A stretch of DNA of 43,601 nt from Alphaproteobacteria bacterium. GTDB lineage: Bacteria > Pseudomonadota > Alphaproteobacteria > JAPYRI01. Within the stretch, counting starts at the first letter, position 1. Each line of letters begins with the position of its first letter. The stretch is from the NCBI GenBank assembly GCA_029941135.1, contig JAPYRI010000013.1, forward strand, positions 1-43,601, written 5' to 3'. Made by a program: the position numbers and the translations under genes. Of the stretch, positions 27,754 through 35,857 are shown piece after piece. Below the pieces are notes generated by a model. The model saw only the letters and a list, made by a program, of their open reading frames with translations. It was not told where the DNA came from and did not search any database.

Positions 27754-28638
27754 CTAGGCCGCCACGCGCCGCCGGACCAAGTTTTGATAATCGTCCATCA
27801 AAGACTTGGTCAAATCTCCAACGATAAACGTATAGGGGCCGATTTCGCCCAGTGGCGACACTTCGGCCGCAGTTCCGGTGAGGAATGCTTGCTCAAAGTC
27901 GGCCATCTCCTCGGGCATGATCGCGCGCTCAATGATCTCGATACCGCGTGCCCGCGCCAAGCCCATCACCGTCCGCCGGGAAATGCCATCCAGGAAACAA
28001 TCGGGTGTCGGCGTGTGTAATACGCCGTCTTTGACGAAAAAGATGTTGGCGCCAGTTGCCTCGGCTACCTGGCCACGACAATCCAGCATCAACGCATCGT
28101 CATATCCGGCCGCTTCTGCCGCGTGTTTGCTGAGCGTGCAAATCATATAAAGTCCGACGGCCTTGGCTTGGGTTGGGGCCGTATCAGGTGCCGGGCGGCG
28201 CCATTCTGCGATGTTAAGCCGCAAACCTTTCAGCAGCGCATCGGGTGAAAAATAACTCGGCCAGGCCCAGCAGGCGATGGCCAGATGGATCTGGTTAGCT
28301 TGCGCCGAAACGCCCATCATTTCACTGCCCCGCCAGGCAATCGGACGCACATAACCATCGCTCAAGCCTTCAACGGCGAGCGCATCCCGGCACGCTTTGT
28401 TGATTTCTTCGAGGCGATAAGGGATCTCGAACCCTAGAATACGGGCCGAATTGATCAGACGCTCATTGTGCTCCGCCAATTTGAATATCTCGCCATCATA
28501 GGCACGCATACCTTCAAATACGGCGCTCGCGTAATGAAGACCATGGGTAAGAAAATGGATTTTACCGTCACGCCATGGGATCAACTTGCCGTCGAACCAG
28601 ACGCAGCCGTCGCGATCATCAAATGATGCCGATGCCAT
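27754..28638 (-). CDS. ilvE: Branched-chain amino-acid aminotransferase (class IV)
   Basis: This 294-residue class IV PLP enzyme transfers amino groups to and from leucine, isoleucine and valine. The first part shows THGLHYASAVFEGMRAY, and the PLP Lys is Lys159 in PTQAKAVG. The later family stretch GYDDALMLDCRGQVAEATG and DGISRRTVMGLA are present, with FLTGTAAEVSPL near the end. Length and motifs match alphaproteobacterial IlvE. It is divergent from the PetR-like regulator across 233 bases, where a palindromic operator-like site lies. Confidence 0.93.
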   Translation of the reverse strand: MASASFDDRDGCVWFDGKLIPWRDGKIHFLTHGLHYASAVFEGMRAYDGEIFKLAEHNERLINSARILGFEIPYRLEEINKACRDALAVEGLSDGYVRPIAWRGSEMMGVSAQANQIHLAIACWAWPSYFSPDALLKGLRLNIAEWRRPAPDTAPTQAKAVGLYMICTLSKHAAEAAGYDDALMLDCRGQVAEATGANIFFVKDGVLHTPTPDCFLDGISRRTVMGLARARGIEIIERAIMPEEMADFEQAFLTGTAAEVSPLGEIGPYTFIVGDLTKSLMDDYQNLVRRRVAA

Positions 28639-28739
28639 AACTAGCTTACCTCGAGTCTACAAGTGTAACTCACCCGTGCCATCGGTTGGCAGTGTCCCGT
28701 ACGGTCTGGTGAATTATGCGCGAAATCCTTTGCCGTCCG

Positions 28740-28767
28740 TAACATTGCCCTTAATGTTAGTCAACAT
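28740..28767. promoter_or_regulatory. Operator-like palindrome between ilvE and the response regulator
   Basis: TAACATT (28740-28746) and AATGTTA (28753-28759) form a perfect 7-base inverted repeat with a 6-base spacer. A further AACAT at 28763-28767 pairs with the inner ATGTT. On the minus strand a TTGACT -35-like element (28757-28762) lies 17 bases before TACGGA, so the palindrome would sit between the -35 and -10 of a possible ilvE promoter. A MarR-type repressor site is plausible, but no such regulator is encoded nearby. Confidence 0.5.
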
Positions 28768-28871
28768 GACTGTCGTCAAATCAGCCTATATTCAAGCTCA
28801 CTCGTCCGCAGAACATGTCGTGGCGCGGCTTCGGCTGAGCTGTATAGTTGGTGGGATATAAAGGACCATCC

Positions 28872-29594
28872 ATGGCCACCATTCGTAACTCCGACCCACA
28901 AGTCTTGACCGATTCAGCGCCGCACATCCTTGTGGTCGACGACGACAGGCGGTTGCGCGATCTGTTACGGAAATATTTGGTGGGCAATGGCTTTCGGGTG
29001 ACCACCGCAAAAGATGGGCAAGATGCTCGCGAGAAGTTAAAAGGCCTCGCCTTTGATGGCATCGTCATGGATGTGATGATGCCTGGTGAAAGCGGGTTGG
29101 AGCTAACTTTGTCATTGCGGGAAACATCGGATGTGCCCATCTTACTGTTGACGGCAATGGGCGAAGCGGAAGACCGGATTACGGGACTAGAGCGCGGTGC
29201 GGACGATTATCTGCCCAAACCTTTCGAGCCCCGGGAACTGATCCTGCGCTTGCAAGCGATCTTGCGCCGGGGCAAACAGCAAACGCCCGCACCCCTGACT
29301 GACCAGCCGATTTCACTTGGATTGTGTCGTTTCACGCCCGCCCGCGGCGAGCTAAGTCAGGGCGAGACCCACATTCCATTGACGGACGGCGAAACTGCTT
29401 TACTCACTTTATTTGCCGAAAAGCCGGGTGTCGTCATCAGCCGGCTCGAACTCGCCGAACGCACAGGGGCTCGACAGGAACGTTCGATAGACGTGCAGAT
29501 CACGCGACTTCGGAGGAAACTGGAAGAGGACCCTAAATCGCCCCGATATTTGAAAACTGTGCGCGGCCGGGGATATGTACTGTGGCCCGATTGA
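28872..29594 (+). CDS. OmpR-family response regulator, PetR-like
   Basis: This 240-residue two-domain regulator has a receiver domain with ILVVDDD near residue 19, the phosphorylated Asp67 in IVMDVMMPGESG, and the Lys of YLPKPF. A winged-helix output domain with RSIDVQITRLRRKLEEDP and VRGRGYVLWP follows. The ATG at 28872 follows AAGGACC by a few bases; an in-frame start at 28848 is less likely. The neighbouring histidine kinase, 22 bases downstream, is its likely partner. It resembles PetR of Rhodobacter, but the MarR-type PetP gene often beside it is absent. Target genes are unknown. Confidence 0.92.
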   Translation: MATIRNSDPQVLTDSAPHILVVDDDRRLRDLLRKYLVGNGFRVTTAKDGQDAREKLKGLAFDGIVMDVMMPGESGLELTLSLRETSDVPILLLTAMGEAEDRITGLERGADDYLPKPFEPRELILRLQAILRRGKQQTPAPLTDQPISLGLCRFTPARGELSQGETHIPLTDGETALLTLFAEKPGVVISRLELAERTGARQERSIDVQITRLRRKLEEDPKSPRYLKTVRGRGYVLWPD

Positions 29595-29616
29595 ATGCGC
29601 TTTTTAGGGTCCTTCG

Positions 29617-30963
29617 ATGGATGGCAAAGACCGCACGCTGGTCCGGAGGCTGGCGATGCTGAAAAAACTGCTACCATCTTCGTTGTTCGGCCGGGCGCTG
29701 GTCATCATTGTGGCGCCCATTGTACTGCTGCAGTTGGTGGTCATCTTTATATTCTTTGACCGTCATTGGGACACCATGAGCGAGCGCATGGCCCGTGGTG
29801 TGGTCGGCGACATCACCATGGTGATCGAAACTCTTGGTCCCTCGCCATCCGCCAAAAACACCGCGCGCCTGGCCAGTGTCGCCCTGCGCAATCTTCAACT
29901 TGAATTCAAGCTAACCGCTGACGCTGAATTGCCACCCCCGGTTTCCGACTGGCAATTGGGGGTGCCGCGCTGGGCTCTGTCGCGGGAATTGGAGGATCAT
30001 CTCGGCTATCCCTATGGGCTGCACAAAGGAGGCGGCCAAAATTTCGTCGCCATCCAAGTCGCCGTGCCGGCAGGCTTGCTCACCGTACAAGTGCCGGTCA
30101 GCCGCCTCACTGCGAGCACCAGTCATATTTTGTTGCTGTGGATGGTTGGCTCCTCTCTAGTACTGCTGACCATTGCCATCATTTTCCTCAGAAACCAAGT
30201 CCGACCCATATTGAAATTAGCCGAAGCCGCCGAGGCTTTTGGTAAAGGTCAGGTCACCGAGCGTTTCAAGCCCACCGGTGCGCTCGAAATTCGTCAAGCA
30301 GCGGCCCAATTCCTGGATATGCGGGAGCGCATTCTCCGTCACCTGCAACAGCGCACGGAAATGCTGGCAGGGGTCAGTCATGACTTACGCACCCCGCTCA
30401 CCCGCATAAAATTGGAACTTGAGATGCTGGGGTTCGGGGAGGAGATTGCAGACTTGCGCAGCGATATTGTTGAGATGGAGAATATGCTCGATGAGTATTT
30501 GGACTTTGCCCGCGGTCAAGATCAAGAAGAGCCGGTAACCACCGATCTCGGTAGCTTACTGCAGGAGGTTGCGAGCGACGCGCGACGCGAAGGCCGGGAC
30601 GTGGGATTGAACATTGACGGCGATATGGTGCTGAGGCTGCGGCGCGATGGGTTTAAGCGTTGTCTTACCAACCTTGTCGGCAATGCGCTCAGGTTTGGCT
30701 CACGGGTCAATATTTCGGCAGCACGCCGGTCTGACTCCATCGTCATCGCTGTGGATGACGATGGCCCGGGTATTCCGGAAGCTGATCGCGAAGTCGTATT
30801 TCGGCCCTTTTTGCGGCTTGAACAGTCGCGCAATCCGGATACCGGTGGGGTGGGTCTGGGGCTCAGTATTGCCCGTGATGCCGCCCGCAGTCACGGCGGC
30901 GACATCACTCTCTCCACCAGTCCCTTGGGCGGTTTGCGCGCTCTTGTTCACCTGCCGATATAA
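29617..30963 (+). CDS. EnvZ-like sensor histidine kinase
   Basis: This 448-residue inner-membrane kinase phosphorylates the adjacent response regulator. Membrane segment 1 spans about residues 28-47, a periplasmic sensor region of ~120 residues follows, and segment 2 spans 171-191, then a HAMP linker. The H-box is GVSHDLRTPLTRIKLELEML with His255. N-, G1- and G2-type boxes are NLVGNALRFG, DDGPGIPEADRE and TGGVGLGLSIARDAARSHGG. The stimulus is not evident. A plus-strand ATG at 29617 is used; nearby in-frame Met codons give slightly shorter forms. Confidence 0.93.
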   Translation: MDGKDRTLVRRLAMLKKLLPSSLFGRALVIIVAPIVLLQLVVIFIFFDRHWDTMSERMARGVVGDITMVIETLGPSPSAKNTARLASVALRNLQLEFKLTADAELPPPVSDWQLGVPRWALSRELEDHLGYPYGLHKGGGQNFVAIQVAVPAGLLTVQVPVSRLTASTSHILLLWMVGSSLVLLTIAIIFLRNQVRPILKLAEAAEAFGKGQVTERFKPTGALEIRQAAAQFLDMRERILRHLQQRTEMLAGVSHDLRTPLTRIKLELEMLGFGEEIADLRSDIVEMENMLDEYLDFARGQDQEEPVTTDLGSLLQEVASDARREGRDVGLNIDGDMVLRLRRDGFKRCLTNLVGNALRFGSRVNISAARRSDSIVIAVDDDGPGIPEADREVVFRPFLRLEQSRNPDTGGVGLGLSIARDAARSHGGDITLSTSPLGGLRALVHLPI

Positions 30964-30978
30964 ACGCCGATAGAGAAA

Positions 30979-31008
30979 GGGCCGCCCCGGTTACCCGGCA
31001 GACGGCCC
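30979..31008 (-). terminator. Possible terminator downstream of the phasin gene
   Basis: GGGCCG (30979-30984) and CGGCCC (31003-31008) form a GC stem with additional inner pairing (CCGG and CCGG). Read on the minus strand, the direction of the phasin gene, it is followed by TTTCTCT. The weak T-run makes this a moderate candidate; on the plus strand, after the kinase, there is no T-run. Confidence 0.45.
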
Positions 31009-31047
31009 CATACGCGTACGCATACTAGCTAATTAATTCTTGTGGGA

Positions 31048-31488
31048 TTAAGCCTTAGCTGCCGTTACCACGGTCTGGGCCTCAGCCACGGCCTCGTTCG
31101 CACGCTTACTGATCACGTCGAAAATTTTTTGACCCGACGTCGCCGCCAATTCCATTAATTCACGGCTATTGGCGACCGCACCGTCAAAACTAGCCTGGAC
31201 GGCTTCAGTTTGCTTTTCCGGGTTGAATTCGGGCAGACCTTTTTTGGTGGTTGCCTTGACTGCGCTTTCAAATTCCTTGACCGACAATTTCAGCATCTCG
31301 CCCTGGCGCTTCAACAGCTCTTCAAATCCGGTTGCGGTCAGTTTGCCGGCTTTATCGAAAGCTTCCAGATTCTTTTTTTGCAGGTCGAGGATGGCGTCGG
31401 CGTTGAGGCTGGGAAAGCCAAAACTCGTCCCAAAATTAGGCAAAAACTTAGAAAAATCTATGCCAAACGCGGTGTCTGTTTTCGTCAT
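31048..31488 (-). CDS. Phasin family protein
   Basis: This 146-residue acidic-amphipathic protein has the layout of phasins that coat polyhydroxyalkanoate granules: a short N-terminal segment with FLPNFGTSFGFPSL, then a long helical region with LDLQKKNLEAFDKAGKLTATGFEELLKRQGE split by FESAVKATTKKG and ending in an Ala-rich helix. Granule coating, size control and regulation of PHA enzymes are known roles of the family. The presence of this gene suggests PHB storage; no synthase gene is in the window. A TGC-rich operator-like site lies ~95 bases upstream of the start. Confidence 0.88.
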   Translation of the reverse strand: MTKTDTAFGIDFSKFLPNFGTSFGFPSLNADAILDLQKKNLEAFDKAGKLTATGFEELLKRQGEMLKLSVKEFESAVKATTKKGLPEFNPEKQTEAVQASFDGAVANSRELMELAATSGQKIFDVISKRANEAVAEAQTVVTAAKA

Positions 31489-31580
31489 TTGATCCGCCTA
31501 TTTCTATTTGTCCGCAATGGCTCGGCTTGCGGGATCTCAAGAGGATGCACTTGCGTCTCTTGGACCAAAATTCATTTATA

Positions 31581-31594
31581 TTGCAGCGCAGCAA
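31581..31594. promoter_or_regulatory. TGC-rich palindrome upstream of the phasin gene (possible PhaR site)
   Basis: TTGCAGCGCAGCAA is a near-perfect palindrome 93 bases upstream of the phasin start. From memory, PhaR, the regulator of phasin genes, binds TGC/GCA-rich palindromes in related bacteria. A second similar element, TGCAGTGCAC, lies at 31658-31667 but is part of a terminator stem. No phaR gene is in the window. Confidence 0.4.
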
Positions 31595-31629
31595 TTACGG
31601 TTTACCTCGAACTTAGGATAGAAGTCAAC

Positions 31630-31669
31630 AAAAAATAGTGCGCTGCACAAATTTTTTTGCAGTGCACTA
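31630..31669 (-). terminator. Rho-independent terminator after the TetR gene
   Basis: TAGTGCGCTGC (31636-31646) pairs over 11 bases (one G-U) with GCAGTGCACTA (31659-31669) around a 12-base loop. On the minus strand the stem is followed by TTTTTTG, so it terminates transcription of the TetR-type gene that ends at 31716. It keeps that transcript out of the phasin gene. Confidence 0.8.
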
Positions 31670-31715
31670 GATATGAAGGGGGGGGCCGAGAGCGGCGAAT
31701 CGCAAAAGTATTCGT

Positions 31716-32333
31716 CTAAAGGCAGCGAAAGGGAGCAGATCGAACCGCCGTGTCAGCCCGGCCAAGTGCCCGATCCAGGGCTCCCATGGTTGCACTCAAG
31801 TCTTCCGAATCGTCCTTGAACCAAGCCCTCATCGCGCTCAGGTAGACCAACCCCAGGCCGCGCGCGCGCAAACGGCCGCTTATGCCAGAGCTGCTAATAC
31901 CGGCGCCCTCCAGCATCCAGGCAAGGGATCTGGCCTGGTGCGGCAGCAAACAAAACAAGGCCAAAGGATCGCGTGCCAGATCACGGGCAATCCGCTGGAT
32001 CGCCGCCTTGTGGGGTGTAAGGGCGTCAAACCGGCACATTAGGACGTCAAAAAGACGGTCCCGCGCGGACTCTTCCTCGTCCTCTGTCGAAGATTCGGCC
32101 GCCGTAGTGCTGGCCCCGGCTTTGGCATTTTCCGCCAAGACCTTGGCATCGGTGCGTTCGATGAAGGCGGCTAGGATCTCGGTCTTTGAGCCGTAATGCT
32201 TATTCAGTTCGACAAGCGACACGTTCGCCGCATCAGCGATATCCCCAAGTCCGGTTGCCCGCCAGCCGTGTTCGGCTGCCAGCTTCATCGTGCTGTCGAG
32301 AATACGTTTCGTCGTTTCAGCTTTTCCGGCCAT
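31716..32333 (-). CDS. TetR-family transcriptional regulator (COQ9-like C-terminus)
   Basis: This 205-residue protein begins with a TetR-type helix-turn-helix: TKRILDSTMKLAAEHGWRATGLGDIADAANVSLVELNKHYGSK at residues ~8-51, including the KHYGSKTEIL ending. A low-complexity acidic linker (about 72-88) precedes a helical ligand-type domain. The C-terminal stretch WMLEGAGI, then LVYLSAMRAWFKDDSEDL, resembles the COQ9 family, which includes bacterial TetR-like proteins. Target and ligand are unknown. It sits between the dCTP deaminase and phasin genes on the same strand and has its own terminator. Confidence 0.85.
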   Translation of the reverse strand: MAGKAETTKRILDSTMKLAAEHGWRATGLGDIADAANVSLVELNKHYGSKTEILAAFIERTDAKVLAENAKAGASTTAAESSTEDEEESARDRLFDVLMCRFDALTPHKAAIQRIARDLARDPLALFCLLPHQARSLAWMLEGAGISSSGISGRLRARGLGLVYLSAMRAWFKDDSEDLSATMGALDRALGRADTAVRSAPFRCL

Positions 32334-32436
32334 TTGGGAACCGACCCCCGGCGGCTCTATACGTCCAGTGGCATGTTACACTTTGATCGCTTGTATGGCG
32401 AGTGGACCCAAAATCAGTTTGTCCCTAGGCCACTGA

Positions 32437-33615
32437 TCAAGATTGAAAATGCTTGCTCAATTTCAGACCCTGGCACTGGTAGGACGAGCCAATTCCAGTG
32501 CCGTACAAGCGCTCGGGACGCGCGGTCATGCGCTCATAAATAAGGCGCCCGACCACTTGGCCCACATCGATGATAAACGGAACCTCGTGCGAGCGAACTT
32601 CAAGCACCGCGCGCGTGCCGCCCGCACCCACTTCGGCATCGCCAAAGCCGGGGTCGAAAAAGCCAGCATAATGGATACGAAATTCGCCGACCGACGTATT
32701 GTAGGCCATCATTTCAGCGGCGAAGTCTGGGGGAACTGTGATCGCTTCCCGGGAGGCCAGGATGTAGAAATCATCCGGATCCAGAATGATGCCGCCGTCC
32801 TTGCGCGCATGTATGGTGTCCCAGAAATCGATCGGGTCGTAATACCCAATCCGGTCCAAATCGACCAGCCCCGCATGCTTCTTCGCCCGATAACCAATCA
32901 AACCATCGGTGTCTGCGCCTTCGGTATCGACAGTTAGGAGCAGCGACCCCTTCTCGATGTTGGCGCCGCCAGGGTCTGAGTTCACCAGTCCGACCTGATT
33001 GTCGAGATTGCGCAGTAGCCGGTCACTGGCGGGCGGCGACCCGCGCTTCACGCGTAGTTGCACAAGGCGAGAGCCCGTGCGCGCCAATATGCTGAACGAG
33101 CGCGGAGATATTTCGGCGTAGAGTGGTCCCTGGTACCGCTCCCGCACCCGGTCAAATTCGGCGCCGAAGTCGGTAATCAGCCGCGCGAATACATCCAGGC
33201 GTCCGGTTGAACTTTTTGGGTTGGCTATTGCTGACGTGCGTTTTCTGAGACACAGGCTTTCCTGCAGCGGCACAATGTAGACGCACCCTTTTTCCAAAAC
33301 GGCGCCATCCGTCAGGTCGACTTTATGCATGCCAAATTGTGTGATCTTGTCTTTGACAGTCGACTTCGTACCCGGCAAAAAACTCGCTCGCACCCGGTAA
33401 GCCACGTCGCCCAATCGCAAATCTAGGCTGGCCGGCTGAATTTGACTATCGTCAATGCCCTCCATGGCATTGATCTCGTCGCCGATCATGGCCCGAATAT
33501 CTTGGGCGGGAAGCACCCCGGTATTGTACAATTTGGGCATCATTACTTTTGGTTCCGTGGTCTGCTCATCCGGGAACAATGTTCGTACATTAGTGGTTCT
33601 CGCTGGTGCCGTCAT
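32437..33615 (-). CDS. 2'-deoxycytidine 5'-triphosphate deaminase, double-domain form
   Basis: This 392-residue protein is about twice as long as ordinary Dcd and holds two dUTPase-like folds. The first contains QPASLDLRLGDVAYRVRAS and NPKSSTGRLDVFARLITDFG, with the following PLYAEISPRSFSI holding the catalytic-type Glu. The second contains DPDDFYILASREAITVPPDFAAEM and HYAGFFDPGFG and then LEVRSHEVPFIIDVGQ. It converts dCTP to dUTP, feeding thymidylate synthesis; the duplication is a known variant in alphaproteobacteria. An in-frame ATG at 33543 is a shorter alternative. Single-domain dcd would be the more common form; I saw none here. Confidence 0.9.
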   Translation of the reverse strand: MTAPARTTNVRTLFPDEQTTEPKVMMPKLYNTGVLPAQDIRAMIGDEINAMEGIDDSQIQPASLDLRLGDVAYRVRASFLPGTKSTVKDKITQFGMHKVDLTDGAVLEKGCVYIVPLQESLCLRKRTSAIANPKSSTGRLDVFARLITDFGAEFDRVRERYQGPLYAEISPRSFSILARTGSRLVQLRVKRGSPPASDRLLRNLDNQVGLVNSDPGGANIEKGSLLLTVDTEGADTDGLIGYRAKKHAGLVDLDRIGYYDPIDFWDTIHARKDGGIILDPDDFYILASREAITVPPDFAAEMMAYNTSVGEFRIHYAGFFDPGFGDAEVGAGGTRAVLEVRSHEVPFIIDVGQVVGRLIYERMTARPERLYGTGIGSSYQCQGLKLSKHFQS

Positions 33616-33794
33616 GGCCTGGTCGATCCTTTTGTCAGAGCAACTACCAATTAATCAATAATTTCTGGATAGAACCCGCCCAGCTAAAATTACTATGGCA
33701 GGACCGATACGCTGTACGCAATTCGAACTCAGTAACACTCATCAACTCGCCACTTGGCATGGGGCCAATCACGCCCCAGTCCAACTTGGCTTGG

Positions 33795-34646
33795 TCAGCC
33801 AGCCAACGCTCGCGAGCGCTCAGTGGCCGCCGTAACCGCCCGGGTTAACAAGGACTGCAAACCGTTATCAGCCATAAGAACCGCAAGGGCGGCCTCGGTT
33901 GTACCGCCGGGGCTGGTCACATTCTTCCGCAATTGAGAAGGCTGTTCTTGGGCTTGCCGGGCGAGCTCGCCCGCGCCGCTAACCGTTGCACCCGCAAGCT
34001 GGGTCGCCAAACCTTCGGGGAGGCCCGCGGCAACGCCGGCCGCCGCCATACACTCAATCATCAAAAACACGTAAGCGGGACCGCTGCCCGACACTGCGGT
34101 TACGGGGTCCATCAGGCTTTCATCAATCACCCAAGCAACTTCGCCCACAGCTTCGAGCAATTTTCTGCACATTTCTTTTTGCGACTCAGCAACGGCTGAA
34201 TTTCCACAGGCAACCGTCATTCCCCGACCAATTGCCGCCGGTGTATTGGGCATGGCACGGACGACGGCGCTGGTTTCCCCCAGGGCATTTTCAAAAAAAG
34301 CAATTTGTTTGCCGGCCGCTATTGAAAGAAAAACGGTTTCAGGACCGGCAAAGCGCCGATACTTGCCAATTGTTTCGGCAAGCGATTGGGGCTTTACAGC
34401 TAATACAACAACCTCCGGCGAGATACCGTCATCAATGTGATCAACATCTTCGTAGACATGAATATTGGGCGTTTGGTCACCAATTGCCGACATGAGTGTC
34501 TCAGCGGTTGGCCCATGGGGTTCGATCACATAAAAGGCACTTTCTATAGCACTGGCGTTGGCATCACCTCCTGCGCCGCCAAGCCAGCCGTTCAGTAGCG
34601 CGGACCCCATTTTGCCGCATCCGACCAGCAAAATGGGCCCGGTCAT
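33795..34646 (-). CDS. proC: Pyrroline-5-carboxylate reductase
   Basis: This 283-residue protein reduces pyrroline-5-carboxylate to proline with NAD(P)H. The nucleotide-binding motif is ILLVGCGKMGSALLNGW at the N-terminus; VVRAMPNTPAAIGRGMT and the signature SGSGPAYVFLMIECM follow, and the C-terminal NVTSPGGTTEAAL contains the conserved catalytic segment. The start overlaps the upstream YbjN-like stop by 4 bases (34643-34646), so the two are translated together. Confidence 0.95.
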   Translation of the reverse strand: MTGPILLVGCGKMGSALLNGWLGGAGGDANASAIESAFYVIEPHGPTAETLMSAIGDQTPNIHVYEDVDHIDDGISPEVVVLAVKPQSLAETIGKYRRFAGPETVFLSIAAGKQIAFFENALGETSAVVRAMPNTPAAIGRGMTVACGNSAVAESQKEMCRKLLEAVGEVAWVIDESLMDPVTAVSGSGPAYVFLMIECMAAAGVAAGLPEGLATQLAGATVSGAGELARQAQEQPSQLRKNVTSPGGTTEAALAVLMADNGLQSLLTRAVTAATERSRALAG

Positions 34647-35146
34647 GCCTCGCCTTTGGTGTCGAACATGGCGGCTTCAACCGCCTCGGCCGGAGTCTTC
34701 CCGGCCCATGATACGAATTGGAAGGATGGGTAAAAGCGTTCGCACTCGTTGATCGCCGCTTCAATCATGTCGCGACATTCGTCCGGTGTCGCCTGGCGCC
34801 CATTGCGGACGAGGACAGTGTTGCGGTAGAGAGGCAACCCTTGCCCATCCCACAGCTCGAAATGGCCAAGCCACATTTGTTGATTGATCAACGCGAGCAG
34901 CTCATAGGATTCCTGCTGACGGTGAGCGGGCACCCGCGCATCAAAAGCGCAAGACAGGTGCAAGGCCTGGAAATCGTCGCGCCAGGTGAGGCACAGATGA
35001 TATTCACACCACGTCCCGGCCACGGTCAGACTAAGCTCAGCTTCCCCTGAACGGTCATACGGCCATTGGTTCGCAGCAACAATCTCTTCTACCAAATCCA
35101 ATGGATTGGTACTGTCGGTTTCACTGAATACAGATTGTAGGTCCAT
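34643..35146 (-). CDS. YbjN-domain protein
   Basis: This 167-residue protein matches the YbjN family in its pattern of strands and helices: LTVAGTWCEYHLCLTWRDDFQALHLSCAFD, then the helix ESYELLALINQQMWLGHFEL and the C-terminal CRDMIEAAINECERFYPSFQ. YbjN-type domains resemble the secretion chaperone fold and are thought to bind partner proteins; the function is not established. SD-like AAGGACACG precedes the ATG. It overlaps proC by 4 bases, a frequent pairing in alphaproteobacteria (from memory). Confidence 0.85.
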   Translation of the reverse strand: MDLQSVFSETDSTNPLDLVEEIVAANQWPYDRSGEAELSLTVAGTWCEYHLCLTWRDDFQALHLSCAFDARVPAHRQQESYELLALINQQMWLGHFELWDGQGLPLYRNTVLVRNGRQATPDECRDMIEAAINECERFYPSFQFVSWAGKTPAEAVEAAMFDTKGEA

Positions 35147-35504
35147 GAATGACGTGTCCTTGATCCAGTTTTCTCACCCTGTCCGCCGGCACTTTATTTT
35201 TTAAGTCAGACCCATCTATTGCGGGTGATTTTGCTGACTCCTACGAAATACTGCCACTATATGTTGAGACTTTCACCATATATTGTAGTTTTTGTGCTGT
35301 CGAACACCAATATATGTACCCTGCCAAAACCGATTCGCGAATGCAAGCCGTCCGCGCACGGGCGGCGCGAAAAGTTGTGCATAACTCGGTTAATTCGGTC
35401 TTGGCGCGCCACCAGAAAGCCACGCGCCCCTCGAACGCGGATTTGCCGGATATTTTGACCGATCGAAAGATATTGGTGCGGCCGAAGGGCGCAGAATGCA
35501 GACT
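35147..35504. other. Gene-free stretch with no recognised feature
   Basis: No gene or RNA family is recognised between the YbjN-like and UbiK-like genes. The part nearer 35180-35330 is AT-rich and holds the inverted repeat AGTCAG (35202-35207) with CTGACT (35234-35239), enclosing ACCC and GGGT, not followed by a T-run on either strand. An open plus-strand frame starting at 35314 continues across the UbiK-like gene and is not protein-like. It probably holds the promoter of the YbjN-proC unit. Confidence 0.5.
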
Positions 35505-35744
35505 TTACTTTTTCTCCAACGCATCCAGGCGAGCCGCGAGGCGCTCGTTCTCAATTCGAGCGTTTTCCGCCAATTCGCGGACTGTCTCAAATTCCTCCCG
35601 GGAGATCAAGTCCATCCGGCTAACCATTTGGTCCACTCGTTGGCGAACCAAGGTTTCAACTTCTTGCGCCATCCCCTGGACAGTTCCTAGGGCGCTGGTC
35701 GCCAATTTGGCGACGTCCTCAAGGAAACGGTTCTCGGTTTGCAT
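35505..35744 (-). CDS. UbiK/YqiC-type accessory factor (BMFP family)
   Basis: This 79-residue protein belongs to the small BMFP/YqiC family. The N-terminal amphipathic helix MQTENRFLEDVAKLATSALG is followed by QEVETLVRQRVDQMVSRMDL and a coiled coil that begins ISREEFETVRELAENARIEN and ends LAARLDALEKK. In enterobacteria UbiK assists ubiquinone synthesis, binding membranes and forming trimers through the coiled coil. I chose the ATG at 35744 because AGGGG lies about 8 bases before it; the ATG at 35759 is less likely. It is divergent from the SGNH gene. Confidence 0.87.
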   Translation of the reverse strand: MQTENRFLEDVAKLATSALGTVQGMAQEVETLVRQRVDQMVSRMDLISREEFETVRELAENARIENERLAARLDALEKK

Positions 35745-35857
35745 GGTCTTGCCCCTCATTTACAGAGATACCGCAGTGCCGTGGCAGCGGTTTATGACAT
35801 ATACTAGTGCATGCGAATAGTCACCCTACTCACCTAAATTCGGCCAGATAGCTGTTC

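Noticed and set aside
31678-31685. Run of eight G residues
   Set aside because: A single homopolymer in a gap next to a terminator; no coding phase-variation context is seen.
33757-33775. TGGGGC-N7-GCCCCA hairpin downstream of proC
   Set aside because: No T-run follows on the minus strand, so it is not supported as a terminator.
35314-35820. A 168-residue plus-strand frame
   Set aside because: It is Arg/Ser-rich, runs over the UbiK-like gene in the opposite direction and has no family resemblance.
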